From positions 1 through 64,000 of the forward strand of contig NZ_QXHD01000001.1 in assembly GCF_011009555.1 (NCBI RefSeq): DNA of 64,000 nt, in the 5' to 3' direction. Below, one piece after another: positions 40,968 through 50,113 of this stretch. The notes under the pieces were generated by a model, which was not told where the DNA came from, did no database searches, and saw only the letters and a program-made list of their open reading frames with translations. This DNA is from Adonisia turfae CCMR0081. Lineage in GTDB: Bacteria > Cyanobacteriota > Cyanobacteriia > Phormidesmidales > Phormidesmidaceae. Position numbers and translations under genes: made by a program. The stretch's first letter is position 1; the number at the start of each line of letters is the position of its first letter.

Positions 40968-43900
40968 CTACCGCTCCATATCCACCCTCAAATGCCGTTG
41001 CTGCTGACGCATATACATTCTCTGTTGCATAACTGCGTTCACCTGCTGCCTGACATAATCCACAGCAGCAGTCCGACTCTCTTGTTGTCGTAGCTGTCGG
41101 GCCAACGGTCCCTGAAACAAAATACGAGCTGCCTGCCGCAGCTGCGCCTGGGTGGGCTGCCCTTGAGATCCACATTGCTCCTGGAGATACTGGTGAGCAA
41201 TCATCTGGTCCTGATGATAAGGCTGTGCCGGTGGTTGTTGCGCAGCATAATGCTCATACCATTGCCGGTCTTGTTGGGTTAAAAGCCACTGCTGACGTCG
41301 TTGCCGTAGGGCAGCTGCAAACTGTCGAGTAAGCTCTGGAAGTGTTGGGTCTGGCGACTGTCGAGTTGTTGAAGTAACGTGATTACTTGGGTTAAGGCTT
41401 GCTGTGAGGCGGTCTGTGCTTCGAGTGAGGCGGCTAGCTGGGTCTTTAGTTCGGCTATCTCGGCGTATAGCGGTTGTAAGCTGGCGAGCAAGGCGCTCTC
41501 CAATGCGCCTTCCGTCATCTCGACAGTTAGTGGCTGTGGTTGGGGTTTGCGGGGTCTGGCCATGGTGGGTTACCTGGTAGAGGGGCAAATAGTCGCTGGC
41601 ATTTTGGTTTGCTCGGCTGCGTTGGGCGATGCGGAGTAGATCGTCTTTGTTGGGGGTGTAAATCGTCAGATGGCGTTTGGCTCGGGAAACGGCGACGTAA
41701 AAGGCTTCTTGGGTGAGGGTACTGTCGGCAGCCACCAGGACGCGATCGGCGGTTTTGCCCTGGCTGCTGTAGGTGGTGCTCACTAGGCCATAGTCAATGT
41801 ATTGATGGCCTCTGAGATTTAGGCTGCGGGTATTGCCGTCTGGGGTGAGAATCTGGGCCTGGCCCTGGTCATTGAGGGCGGTGATGGTGAAATGCTGACC
41901 GTTGCGGATACCCAGATCGCGATCATTACGGGTCCAGCGCAGTTGATCGCCTACGGCAATGGGTAGCCGCTGGATGCGGTAGCTGGTTTTCCTGGCACAG
42001 TGGACAGGGTTGAAGGTGAGGGTTTGGCCATTAGGGGCTTGTAGTATCAGGTGATTATGGGTGGGGTCAATGGCAGCAACGGTATAGCGCTGGTGACGCT
42101 CCAGGCCATGGCGCGGGTAGTTTCTAACAGGAACGATCACATCGCCGATGGCATAGTGGCTAACGTAGCGGGCCTGGGCCTGGGTCAGGTCTTTGGGGCG
42201 TAGGGATTGTAGGGTAAAGCGATCGCACTCTAATCGACCTTCTTGTTGCAGGGCATGACGGAGTTTTTGGGTAATGGCCAGGCGGTCGTCATTGGTGCCG
42301 CTGAGGATAAGTGTTTTCTTGCGCTGGGCAGGGGTGAGACTGAGGTAGTCCTGGGCCAGGGCACTAACGCGATCATCCAGGGACACGGTTTGGATAAATC
42401 CAGCTTCGTCTAACTGCTGGATGCCGGTGGGAATATCCCCCTGGGCAATGTGGTGAACAGCAGCCTTGAGGGCCTCGGTTTGTTGGCGGCGGGATTGGTT
42501 GAGGATGGCGGTTTGGATGCCTGCTTCTTGGAGAGATTTGAAGGGGTTTCCAGCTTCAACGGCAGAGAGTTGACGGGTGTCTCCTACAAGAACAACACGG
42601 GCCTGGTGGACTTCCGCTTTTTGCAGCAGGGCATGGGCATCTTTGGCGCTCAACAGTCCGGCTTCGTCCACGATCCAAATGGGGAATTTTGTAGACGAGC
42701 GATTGAGTTGAGAAGGGTCTGGATCTGGGGTGTGGAGTAAGTGGGCAACGGTATCGGCGGGGATGCCGGTGTCCTGGTGGAGAACATTCGCGGCCTGGGC
42801 GCTGGGAGCATAGCCGGTGACGTCATGCCCCTGGGTCTGGGCGATGCGGGCATAGAGATTGAGGCTATGAGTTTTACCAGAACCGGCGACACCTTGCCAG
42901 GCAATGATGCGATCGCACGTAGTCGCCGACAGTAAAATAGCCTCACGCTGCCCAGCAGTAAGACTTAAAGCATCACTCAGTCGCTGATTAACCTCCTCTA
43001 ATGTGGCAATCGAATCCACCTGCCCCTGGCCACCCACCATCATTTGCATCGTTTCTCGTTCTCGCTCCAGGGCGGTATAGGTGGTGAGCCGTTGGTCATC
43101 AATAACAATGCGATTGGGATGGTGCTGCAAGGCCTGGTGGAGATCGGCAAACCATTGTTGACCAAGGCCATGTTCCAGGGCAAAACGTTCGGCTTTGGCT
43201 TGCTTAAAAACGCTTTCCCGTTCGGCAGCATGATCCAGGCCAAGGGTGGCAGCAGCATAGGCAGCTGTTTGACTGGATTGGCTCAGGTCAATATCCTGGG
43301 TGGGCACCCCCGGTAAGGTCAATCCTTGGGCCTGGATCGTCTCGGCCCAGCCGGTGAGTAAGACAGAACGAGGGACAGTGGTTTTACGACGGCGGGTGTC
43401 GAGGGTGGCCTGTTTTTGTTGGCTGCGGTGGAGGGGAGCACCACCGGTTTCGGTCAGCTTCTGTTCCCACTTTTCCAGGTACGTTTCGATCTGCTGGGTG
43501 CGGGTGGAAAAGGTATTGAGTAGCTCAGAACCATAGCCAGTTAACTCAAACTGACCGGTGGCCGTTGGGGTGATGTCATAGCCATTCTGACGCAGTTGAT
43601 AGGCCAGCTCATTTTGGTAGATTTCCCCCAGCAGTTTTTGGTGGGCCACAATCGCCTCATTACTCAAGCTGCGCCACTGGCCATTGTCTAATTGGGTGGC
43701 ATTAATCAGCACACAATGACTGTGGAGTTGGGGGTCCTGCTCGCGACTGGTTTCATGGCGAAAAATGGCAGCAACCACATTGCCAGTGGTCACCCGTTCC
43801 CGTTCTCCCTCAGGTCGACGAATGCGGGTTTGGGCATAGCGCGTTTCGAGAATCGATAGGGCCGTTCTGACCGCCTGATCATGGGCGGCAAGCACACGGA

Positions 43901-44213
43901 TATCGCCTTGAATTAGCGCAGCAATGGAAACACTTTTGGGTGCAGAAAACGTGCAGTCGGTAGCCGCCCGATGATGGTCTGGATCGATCTTGCGGGCATG
44001 AAGGGATTCTCCATTCGGGCCTTCGCCATGGAGCAATTGTTGGAAAGTGGATTGGTTAAAGTCGTCAGTCAACCCGAGGGCAGTTGCCCCTTTTCCATAC
44101 CAGGTAGCGCTGGAGGTGCCGGTATCGGCATCGTCCAAATCTCGGGTGTAATAGTCGTCAGCTTCGTAGTAATTTTCGGTCTGGGCCGCTGACACATTGG
44201 CAATGGACAGCAT
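40968..44213 (-). CDS. traI: MobF-family relaxase/helicase (TraI/TrwC-like)
   Basis: A 1081-residue conjugative relaxase. The TrwC domain (about 1-300) carries the nicking tyrosines in YYEADDYYTRD (Tyr15/16/21/22), the motif DHHRAATDCTFSAPKSVS (about 79-96) and the three-histidine metal site FRHETSREQDPQLHSHC (His153, His164, His166). The helicase half (about 400-880) has Walker A GVAGSGKTH (441-449), WIVDEAGLL (DEAG box), ARVVLVGDTRQLSAV and the C-terminal YVAVSRAKRHLTIYT motif. It nicks oriT and unwinds the transferred strand. The last 200 residues are Gln/Arg-rich, and part of that region also encodes a separate frame (41279-41563). Confidence 0.95.
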   Translation of the reverse strand: MLSIANVSAAQTENYYEADDYYTRDLDDADTGTSSATWYGKGATALGLTDDFNQSTFQQLLHGEGPNGESLHARKIDPDHHRAATDCTFSAPKSVSIAALIQGDIRVLAAHDQAVRTALSILETRYAQTRIRRPEGERERVTTGNVVAAIFRHETSREQDPQLHSHCVLINATQLDNGQWRSLSNEAIVAHQKLLGEIYQNELAYQLRQNGYDITPTATGQFELTGYGSELLNTFSTRTQQIETYLEKWEQKLTETGGAPLHRSQQKQATLDTRRRKTTVPRSVLLTGWAETIQAQGLTLPGVPTQDIDLSQSSQTAAYAAATLGLDHAAERESVFKQAKAERFALEHGLGQQWFADLHQALQHHPNRIVIDDQRLTTYTALERERETMQMMVGGQGQVDSIATLEEVNQRLSDALSLTAGQREAILLSATTCDRIIAWQGVAGSGKTHSLNLYARIAQTQGHDVTGYAPSAQAANVLHQDTGIPADTVAHLLHTPDPDPSQLNRSSTKFPIWIVDEAGLLSAKDAHALLQKAEVHQARVVLVGDTRQLSAVEAGNPFKSLQEAGIQTAILNQSRRQQTEALKAAVHHIAQGDIPTGIQQLDEAGFIQTVSLDDRVSALAQDYLSLTPAQRKKTLILSGTNDDRLAITQKLRHALQQEGRLECDRFTLQSLRPKDLTQAQARYVSHYAIGDVIVPVRNYPRHGLERHQRYTVAAIDPTHNHLILQAPNGQTLTFNPVHCARKTSYRIQRLPIAVGDQLRWTRNDRDLGIRNGQHFTITALNDQGQAQILTPDGNTRSLNLRGHQYIDYGLVSTTYSSQGKTADRVLVAADSTLTQEAFYVAVSRAKRHLTIYTPNKDDLLRIAQRSRANQNASDYLPLYQVTHHGQTPQTPTTATNCRDDGRRIGERLARQLTTAIRRDSRTKDPASRLTRSTDRLTASLNPSNHVTSTTRQSPDPTLPELTRQFAAALRQRRQQWLLTQQDRQWYEHYAAQQPPAQPYHQDQMIAHQYLQEQCGSQGQPTQAQLRQAARILFQGPLARQLRQQESRTAAVDYVRQQVNAVMQQRMYMRQQQRHLRVDMER
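41279..41563 (-). CDS. coiled-coil protein encoded in an alternative frame inside the relaxase gene
   Basis: A 94-residue protein on the same strand as, but in a different frame from, the relaxase gene. It begins MARPRKPQPQPLTVEMTEGA and continues as a regular coiled coil (PLYAEIAELKTQLAASLEAQ; QALTQVITLLQQLDSRQTQHF). AGGTAA precedes the ATG by 6 bases. The relaxase frame across the same bases is Arg/Ser/Thr/Pro-rich and low in complexity, which is what an overprinted tail looks like. It could be a relaxosome accessory protein. The protein-like periodicity is the main support. Confidence 0.5.
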   Translation of the reverse strand: MARPRKPQPQPLTVEMTEGALESALLASLQPLYAEIAELKTQLAASLEAQTASQQALTQVITLLQQLDSRQTQHFQSLLDSLQLPYGNDVSSGF

Positions 44214-44904
44214 GGCGCGGTAGATGGAAAAACGACAAAAGTGGGGATTTGGGGTTTTGAATCGTTAAAGCGCTTAACCTGTCAGGATTTGATGGGGTTT
44301 TTTACGTTTGGGCCTGCCCAGCCTGGGCGTAATGTCTGAAACGCGTAGCTCCGTCCATTGTTAATTCGGAGTGAATCCTACACTGCCCTGGACGGGGCGC
44401 AGCTCCCATGGCTTCCTACTGATTCCACAGAAACCATCAGGAGGTTTCAACAGAGTCGCTACATTCGTTTACACCACAACAGATTTAGACGAGAAACGTT
44501 ACACCCGTCATAAGTCTTGGGGTGAATAGATACTAACTACGAATATCCTCAAAAAAGGACTCAAGCCGCATCAATAAACGGCTACCCAAGGATTCTGATA
44601 GTTAATCCATGGTTTATCAGCGCAGACATCAACATGAATCTCTATAGAGAGTTTTCAAGAGCATTGTCTCGAAAACAATTCAGACAACACGAACGGTAAC
44701 CATCGGGAAATAGCATCGTGAACAGTCGAGTGAATAATTGAGACATGCTTTAGAAACAACGATGGGAACGCCACAAGCTGCCAGATTCTAGAAAACAAAT
44801 ATCGTGGCAATTAAAGTTAATTCAAAAATTAAGGGATTCCGTACTTTTACGGAGCAATCTGGAAATGCCACTCAACCTGGGAAAAGCTCTGGTTATCTCC
44901 CGCC
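44214..44904. promoter_or_regulatory. oriT: divergent region between relaxase and TraK-like gene, candidate oriT
   Basis: A 691-bp gene-free region between the divergently transcribed relaxase and accessory genes, the usual place for oriT. Symmetric elements are GCCCAG-C-CTGGGC (44316-44328), TCTCTATAGAGA (44639-44650) and, directly after it, GTTTTC/GAAAAC (44651-44676, with partial AGAG/CTC pairing inside). The last is the best candidate for a relaxase-type hairpin. The nic position cannot be read from the sequence alone. Confidence 0.45.
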
Positions 44905-45312
44905 ATGTCCGATACTGTTTACTCTGCTGACACTATAGCGGATTGCCAACAGGAACTTGCGGCCCTTGCCAAAGAACCCCGCACCCACTTCAACAAGCGT
45001 GAAGCGGTAGCGGTACTCTTTGAGGATATTGAGGCCGCCCTGGTGAACCACACCTACAGCGAAGTAGCAGAACGGTTAGGGAAATCGGGTATCGATATCT
45101 CGGCAGGTAGCTTGAAGCAATACATGCTCAAGCTCAAGCGAGAACGCCAGGGGTCTACCAAAAAAACGTCAGGGTCATCTAAACGAAACCGTAGGAATAG
45201 CCAACCCAAACCTGCGGTGGAGAAATCCTCTAGCAATACACCACCGTCTCAGACGGTTACCAAAAAACGGGTATTGCCAGAACCATTTGATGAGGTGAAA
45301 ACCGCATACTAG
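44905..45312 (+). CDS. oriT-binding accessory protein (TraK-like by context)
   Basis: A 135-residue basic protein. The N-terminal domain (about 25-75) has FNKREAVAVLFEDIEAALVN followed by TYSEVAERLGKSGIDISAGSLKQYM, a pattern typical of helix-turn-helix plasmid accessory proteins in which a (S/T)xxEIAxxL helix precedes IxxxTLxxY. The C-terminal half is a disordered Lys/Ser/Arg tail. Gene order with a P-loop ATPase and a coiled-coil membrane protein matches traK-traL-traM of IncP-type transfer regions, where TraK binds oriT. The assignment to TraK is by position and fold type. Confidence 0.65.
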   Translation: MSDTVYSADTIADCQQELAALAKEPRTHFNKREAVAVLFEDIEAALVNHTYSEVAERLGKSGIDISAGSLKQYMLKLKRERQGSTKKTSGSSKRNRRNSQPKPAVEKSSSNTPPSQTVTKKRVLPEPFDEVKTAY

Positions 45313-45316
45313 GGGG

Positions 45317-46165
45317 ATGACGATGACTGTCACCACACGTAAACGCACAAAATCATCAACTGATACATCTGCCGAAAACGCCGACGGAAATAGTGAGGGT
45401 AACGATAGCGTTAATTCGACTGTGAACGCTGAAGTGAATCCTAGCGTTAATCGTCGGGTTAATCATCGGATTCATTTTGCCGATGGAAATAAGGGAGGCG
45501 TGGGTAAAAGTGTTCTCTGCCGCACGCTCTATCAGTGGTTCCTGGATCGGCAACAGCCGGTAATCGGCGTGGAAGCCGATGTAAATAGCCCAGACTTTAA
45601 GGGCATTTACTCCGACGTCATGGTGGCCCAGTTCTCTGAAGATGAAACCATGGGGGCCAGGGCTAATGCCATTGTGAATGCCGTCGTCGATGCCCAGAAG
45701 TCAGCCGTCGTGAATCTACCGGCCACGGTCTATGAAGCCTTTCGGCTATGGCTGCGGGATTATGACATTCTTACCCTGGCTACCGACAATCACATCGAGC
45801 TAGTGAAGTGGTTTGTGGTCACGGGCGAGTTTGACAGCCTCAAGAGTTTAGAAGTTTCCCTGTCCTCCTTTGACCGGCGCATTCCCCATGTGGTGGTGAA
45901 AAACCTCAAGTATGGCGATTGGACCTTCTTTGAAGAGTCCGATGATCTCCAGGCATTGATTCGTGAAACCCAAACGCCTGTGGTTGAGCTACCCAAGTTA
46001 CCGGTGCGAGTGGCCAGTACGGTCCTGCAGCAGCGGCTTACCTATGCCGACAGTTTGCGTCATCGGGGCAAGGGCTTTGGCGTGGTGGAGCAGGCTGCCG
46101 TGAAAAGCTATCTGCGCTCCGCCTATGCCGCCTTTGAATCCACCGGATATTTGCCCAGCATTTAG
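45317..46165 (+). CDS. ParA/MipZ-like P-loop ATPase (TraL-like by context)
   Basis: A 282-residue ATPase. The second ATG (45323) is better spaced from GGGGG than the first. The N-terminal 45 residues are Asn/Ser-rich (GNSEGNDSVNSTVNAEVN). A deviant Walker A DGNKGGVGKSVLC follows (about 58-70), with EADVNSPDF (A' motif) and VVNLPATV (Walker B position). The canonical DxxxG switch is poorly kept, as in TraL/MobD-type members. It likely serves relaxosome or transfer-complex positioning rather than partition, because true ParA and ParM systems are present elsewhere. Confidence 0.75.
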   Translation: MTMTVTTRKRTKSSTDTSAENADGNSEGNDSVNSTVNAEVNPSVNRRVNHRIHFADGNKGGVGKSVLCRTLYQWFLDRQQPVIGVEADVNSPDFKGIYSDVMVAQFSEDETMGARANAIVNAVVDAQKSAVVNLPATVYEAFRLWLRDYDILTLATDNHIELVKWFVVTGEFDSLKSLEVSLSSFDRRIPHVVVKNLKYGDWTFFEESDDLQALIRETQTPVVELPKLPVRVASTVLQQRLTYADSLRHRGKGFGVVEQAAVKSYLRSAYAAFESTGYLPSI

Positions 46166-46179
46166 GGGACCATCACACC

Positions 46180-46818
46180 ATGAATACGATTACCGACGAG
46201 CAGCGACGCTTAGCCGGGGCCATGGGTGTGGACCCCGATGATCCGTTGATTACTGTACTCAAGCCCGTGGCCGACCTGGCCGAGGAGATGAAGGCATGGA
46301 AAGACATCGACATCGAACTTCTGAAGTTTCTCCGCTCCACCAGTCAGGGGGTGGAGCAGACGGCCTCCAATTACGCCAAGCTCGCCAACTATTACAGGAC
46401 ATTGGTCGAGCTATCCAAGGAATCTTCGACGCAAATGCAAGCGGAGACCGGGAAATTAGTCATGCTGATGCAGGACTCGATCAGACAAATGCAGTCCGAC
46501 TTACCCAGCAAACAAGAACTGAAGTCCGATCTCAGCTATCTCAAGAGCGAAATTCAGCAGACCAAGGCATTGAGCGCTAGGCAACCCTTGCAATGGGGAC
46601 CGTTAGTGTTAGCGGCACTTCTCAGCATAATGACAGGCTGGATGGGCTGGCGTATGGGTCGTGTGGATGGCTTCCAAAAAGGGGAGATTGAAATTATGAA
46701 TCTCTTTGGGGGCAGAACGAATATGTTTTATTGGCAACGGATGCGCATGGAAAATTCAGACTTAGTCAAGGATTGTCGGAAACAGAAACGGGAAACTTGT
46801 GTGCTCAATTTACCGTAG
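46180..46818 (+). CDS. coiled-coil membrane protein (TraM-like position)
   Basis: A 212-residue protein, 14 bp after the TraL-like gene. The first 25 residues contain a short DPDDPLITVLKPV segment, followed by long amphipathic helices (about 30-135: QTASNYAKLANYYRTLVELS; IRQMQSDLPSKQELKSDL). A hydrophobic helix (about 140-162, PLVLAALLSIMTGWMGWRMG) and a short basic tail follow. The early DDPL segment and the helical body are similar in layout to TraM of IncP plasmids. The similarity of layout, not sequence identity, supports the label. Confidence 0.6.
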   Translation: MNTITDEQRRLAGAMGVDPDDPLITVLKPVADLAEEMKAWKDIDIELLKFLRSTSQGVEQTASNYAKLANYYRTLVELSKESSTQMQAETGKLVMLMQDSIRQMQSDLPSKQELKSDLSYLKSEIQQTKALSARQPLQWGPLVLAALLSIMTGWMGWRMGRVDGFQKGEIEIMNLFGGRTNMFYWQRMRMENSDLVKDCRKQKRETCVLNLP

Positions 46819-47058
46819 AAGATGATCCCACCATGCTTTGACAGTCCACCCTACAATCGCTCTGCCCTCAGACACAGCAAACCCTACAAAAGGATAACGT
46901 CCTAGTGATACTTCACAGGCTATAGTTTGGGGTAGTTACCTGTTGGATTGAAACGAATAGTATATCGGTATCAGGCAGTTCGTTAGATATGTTAGGGAGT
47001 AGGCTACATGACTCTTTCATAATTTTCTTGATTAGTGTACGTATTGAAGCCATCATGC

Positions 47059-47070
47059 GCCTTTAAAGGC
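47059..47070. promoter_or_regulatory. 12-bp palindrome upstream of the methyltransferase
   Basis: GCCTTTAAAGGC, ending 16 bp before the methyltransferase ATG. It is a candidate operator or short hairpin in the leader. Confidence 0.4.
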
Positions 47071-47086
47071 TAAATCATCATGAATA

Positions 47087-48085
47087 ATGGAAAACATGAA
47101 GTCGAAGAGAAATCAAACTATCCAGATTTATAAAGAAGAGAGAGAAAAACTTCTTTCAAAGATTGTTAAAGTCAAAGACATAAATAAGCTTAATATTCAA
47201 GACAATAAAACTATTCATGGAGATTTCCTAGAAGCCCTTGTTTATCTACCTCAAGGCTTTATAGATTTACTGATTCTAGATCCCCCTTATAACTTAACAA
47301 AAGAATTTAATGGCTGGAAATTTTCCAAGCTAAAAACAGAGCAGTATACATCCTGGCTAGATAATTTAGTCTCAAGTTTAAAGCCCCTTCTCAAACCAGA
47401 CTCTTCTATATATGTGTGTGGAGATTGGTATTCATCAGCTTCTATTTTTGAAGTTTTATCATCACATTTTATTGTTCGAAATCGTATCACTTGGGAGCGA
47501 GAAAAAGGTAGAGGATCCAAACTAAATTGGAAAAACTCTAGTGAGGATATATGGTTTTGTACAAACTCTGATAGTTATGTATTCAATGTAGACTCTGTTA
47601 AATTACTCAGAAAAGTAATTGCTCCTTATCACAGGCAAGATGGAACTCCAAAGGATTGGAATTTAACTGAGAGTGGAGGGTTTAGAGAAACGTATCCATC
47701 GAACTTATGGACGGATATAACCGTACCCTTTTGGTCTATGCCAGAAAACACAAATCATCCCACACAAAAGAGTGAAAAACTCATTGCAAAACTTATCTTA
47801 GCTAGCAGTAATGAGGAAGATCTTGTTTTCGATCCATTTCTTGGTAGTGGCACTACTTCAGTAGTATCCAAAAAGCTAAACAGGAAATACTTAGGAATTG
47901 AGATAAACGAAGAATATTGTCTAATAGCTGAAAAAAGATTGGAATTAGCAGATCTCAATAAAAGTATTCAAGGGATTCATAATGGAATTTTCTTGGAAAG
48001 GAACACATCCAGAAATCAAATCAGAAATATACCTGAACAATTATCACCTAATGTCAAACAGCAATCTCTTTTTGATGAAAATTGA
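47087..48085 (+). CDS. DNA (N6-adenine or N4-cytosine) methyltransferase, beta class
   Basis: A 332-residue methyltransferase. Motif IV DLLILDPPYNL (about 61-71) comes before motif I FDPFLGSGTTSVV (about 246-258), with TQKSEKLI just ahead of motif I; that order defines the beta group of amino-methyltransferases. A hydrophobic/aromatic target-recognition region lies between (about 95-230). The AT-rich composition and codon use differ from the neighbouring tra genes, pointing to separate acquisition. It is followed 20 bp later by the DUF262-DUF1524 gene, so the two likely form a modification plus restriction (or modification-sensing) unit. Confidence 0.9.
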   Translation: MENMKSKRNQTIQIYKEEREKLLSKIVKVKDINKLNIQDNKTIHGDFLEALVYLPQGFIDLLILDPPYNLTKEFNGWKFSKLKTEQYTSWLDNLVSSLKPLLKPDSSIYVCGDWYSSASIFEVLSSHFIVRNRITWEREKGRGSKLNWKNSSEDIWFCTNSDSYVFNVDSVKLLRKVIAPYHRQDGTPKDWNLTESGGFRETYPSNLWTDITVPFWSMPENTNHPTQKSEKLIAKLILASSNEEDLVFDPFLGSGTTSVVSKKLNRKYLGIEINEEYCLIAEKRLELADLNKSIQGIHNGIFLERNTSRNQIRNIPEQLSPNVKQQSLFDEN

Positions 48086-48105
48086 TGTAGTAAAGGAAAA
48101 TCCAA

Positions 48106-50097
48106 ATGCAAGCTTCTGAGACTAAACTTCAGCCAATTATCGAAGGAACTAAGCAGTATGTCGTTCCATTATTTCAAAGATCTTACAGCTGGGGTAAAGA
48201 TGAGTGGGGCATGTTGTGGAATGATCTAGTTGACCTAGCTAGTTCAAGTAATGCACGAACTCACTTCATAGGTTCAATAGTAACTATGCCAACAGTCTCA
48301 GTCCCTGAAGGCGTTACAAAGTATATGCTAATTGATGGTCAACAAAGACTCACAACTATCTTCATAATACTGGCCTATCTCAGAGATTTTGCAAAAGAGG
48401 ATAACAAAAATGAATTATCTGAAGAAATCGATAAAACGCTTTTAGTCAATCCTTATAAAAAAGGCAATGATTTTTATAAAATTTTTCCCACTCAAGATGA
48501 TCGCGAGTCATTTAAATGCCTAATTAAAACCAACTTAGAAAATTCACCAGAGAATAAATCATGCGATGGAATTCTAAAGGCATACAACTTCTTCAAACGA
48601 AAAATAAATCAAAGTAAAATTGATATAGAAACCCTCAAAAAAGTAATTACTAATAATTTATCTGTTGTAAGCATCGTACTCAACGCAGAGGATAATCCTT
48701 ACCTAGTATTTGAAAGCCTAAATGCTAAAGGTCGTCCGCTTACACAAGCCGACCTAATTAAAAACTTTTTCTTTATGAGAATTCATGTTAATGAGCAAGA
48801 TACTATTTATTCAGATTATTGGAAGCCTATGCAAAATTCTTTGGACAATACTTTAACTGAGTATATTCGTCATTACTTGATGAAAGATGGTTCAAAGATA
48901 AAAGAAAATGATATCTATTTTTTCTTGAAGGAAAAGGTTGATAAATCAAAAGGAGATGTTGTTCTATATCTAAAAGATCTTTATAAATTTTCAAAGTACT
49001 ACAGTAGAATACTGGAGCCCCGAAATGAGATTAATGAACTAATTCGAGAGGCTTTAAGCAGGATAAATCGTATTGGGGTAACTACAGCTTATCCTTTTTT
49101 ATTAAACTGTTACGATCTCTATATTCAGAATATCCTCTCTTCTGAGGAGTTTTTAGAGATTTTAAAGGTAATAGAGAACTTTATAATTCGCCGATTTGTT
49201 TGCAGTATACCAACTAATCGACTTAATCAAATATTTGCGTCGCTTTACTCTCAAGTTCAGAGCAAATATCCTGATAACTTAGTAGAGGGCATCAAAAACA
49301 TACTTGAGACTAAGGGTTATCCTAAAAATCCAGAATTCAAGGCCAGGTTTAAAGATATTAGATTTTTAGGTAGTAAAGATAGAGTTTCAAAAACAAAACT
49401 AATTCTTGAAGCTATAGAAAAATCACATGGGCATAAGGAGAGTATCAATTTCAATGACTTAGAAGTCGAACGTATTATGCCTGATAGCTTAACTGATGAT
49501 TGGAAGCACCAGTTAGGCCGTGAATGGGAACCTGTCCACGAATTATACAAAGATGTTATTGGCAATTTGACACTTACAGGATACACATCAGAAATATCTA
49601 ATGAATCTTTCAATGTTAGAAAAAAGCTTTTAGATCAAAGCCATCTCGAAATCAACAAACATTTCAGAGATAAAGAGACGTGGACAAAAGACGATATTGA
49701 GTGGAGATCTGAGTTTCTTGCAAATATGGCTTTATCTATATGGGGGTATTTTGGTAGTACCCAAAGTATTGAAGATTCAGATACTGATATTACTGGAACC
49801 AACCCAAGCTCTATGATGATTCTAGGCAAAGTTTTTGCTGTACGTTCATGGCGTGATGTTCTTGTTAATACTCTTGATGCCATAGCTGAATTGGATCCAG
49901 AGAACTTTGAACAAGCTATCACAGAATTTCCAAAATCGATTAGCACAGATAAATCCAAATTTCATGCAGGTCGTAAATTAAAGAGTGGATACTTTGTTGA
50001 AGCGAATTTATCCGCTAAAGCTATTAAAAAGTTCTGTCATCAATTTTTAGAAGAGTGCAAAATCGATATTGATGAATGGAATGTAATGTACTCTTAA
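48106..50097 (+). CDS. DUF262-DUF1524 protein (GmrSD/SspE-like)
   Basis: A 663-residue protein. The N-terminal DUF262 domain (about 1-220) has VPLFQRSYSWGKDEW and MLIDGQQRLTT, the QRxYxW and DGQQR motifs that define its nucleotidase/ParB-like fold. The DUF1524 His-Me nuclease domain (about 430-550) has VERIMPDSLTDDW, VIGNLTLTGY and FRDKETWTKDDIEWRSEFLA. In DUF1524 the first motif is normally E-H-I-x-P; here Arg456 (CGT) replaces the catalytic His (CAT/CAC). A further C-terminal domain (about 570-660, SWRDVLVNTLDAIAELD) is present. Families of this type cut modified DNA or sense modification. Loss of the His suggests altered or lost nuclease activity. Confidence 0.88.
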   Translation: MQASETKLQPIIEGTKQYVVPLFQRSYSWGKDEWGMLWNDLVDLASSSNARTHFIGSIVTMPTVSVPEGVTKYMLIDGQQRLTTIFIILAYLRDFAKEDNKNELSEEIDKTLLVNPYKKGNDFYKIFPTQDDRESFKCLIKTNLENSPENKSCDGILKAYNFFKRKINQSKIDIETLKKVITNNLSVVSIVLNAEDNPYLVFESLNAKGRPLTQADLIKNFFFMRIHVNEQDTIYSDYWKPMQNSLDNTLTEYIRHYLMKDGSKIKENDIYFFLKEKVDKSKGDVVLYLKDLYKFSKYYSRILEPRNEINELIREALSRINRIGVTTAYPFLLNCYDLYIQNILSSEEFLEILKVIENFIIRRFVCSIPTNRLNQIFASLYSQVQSKYPDNLVEGIKNILETKGYPKNPEFKARFKDIRFLGSKDRVSKTKLILEAIEKSHGHKESINFNDLEVERIMPDSLTDDWKHQLGREWEPVHELYKDVIGNLTLTGYTSEISNESFNVRKKLLDQSHLEINKHFRDKETWTKDDIEWRSEFLANMALSIWGYFGSTQSIEDSDTDITGTNPSSMMILGKVFAVRSWRDVLVNTLDAIAELDPENFEQAITEFPKSISTDKSKFHAGRKLKSGYFVEANLSAKAIKKFCHQFLEECKIDIDEWNVMYS

Positions 50098-50113
50098 GAA
50101 TTTAAAGTTTGAA

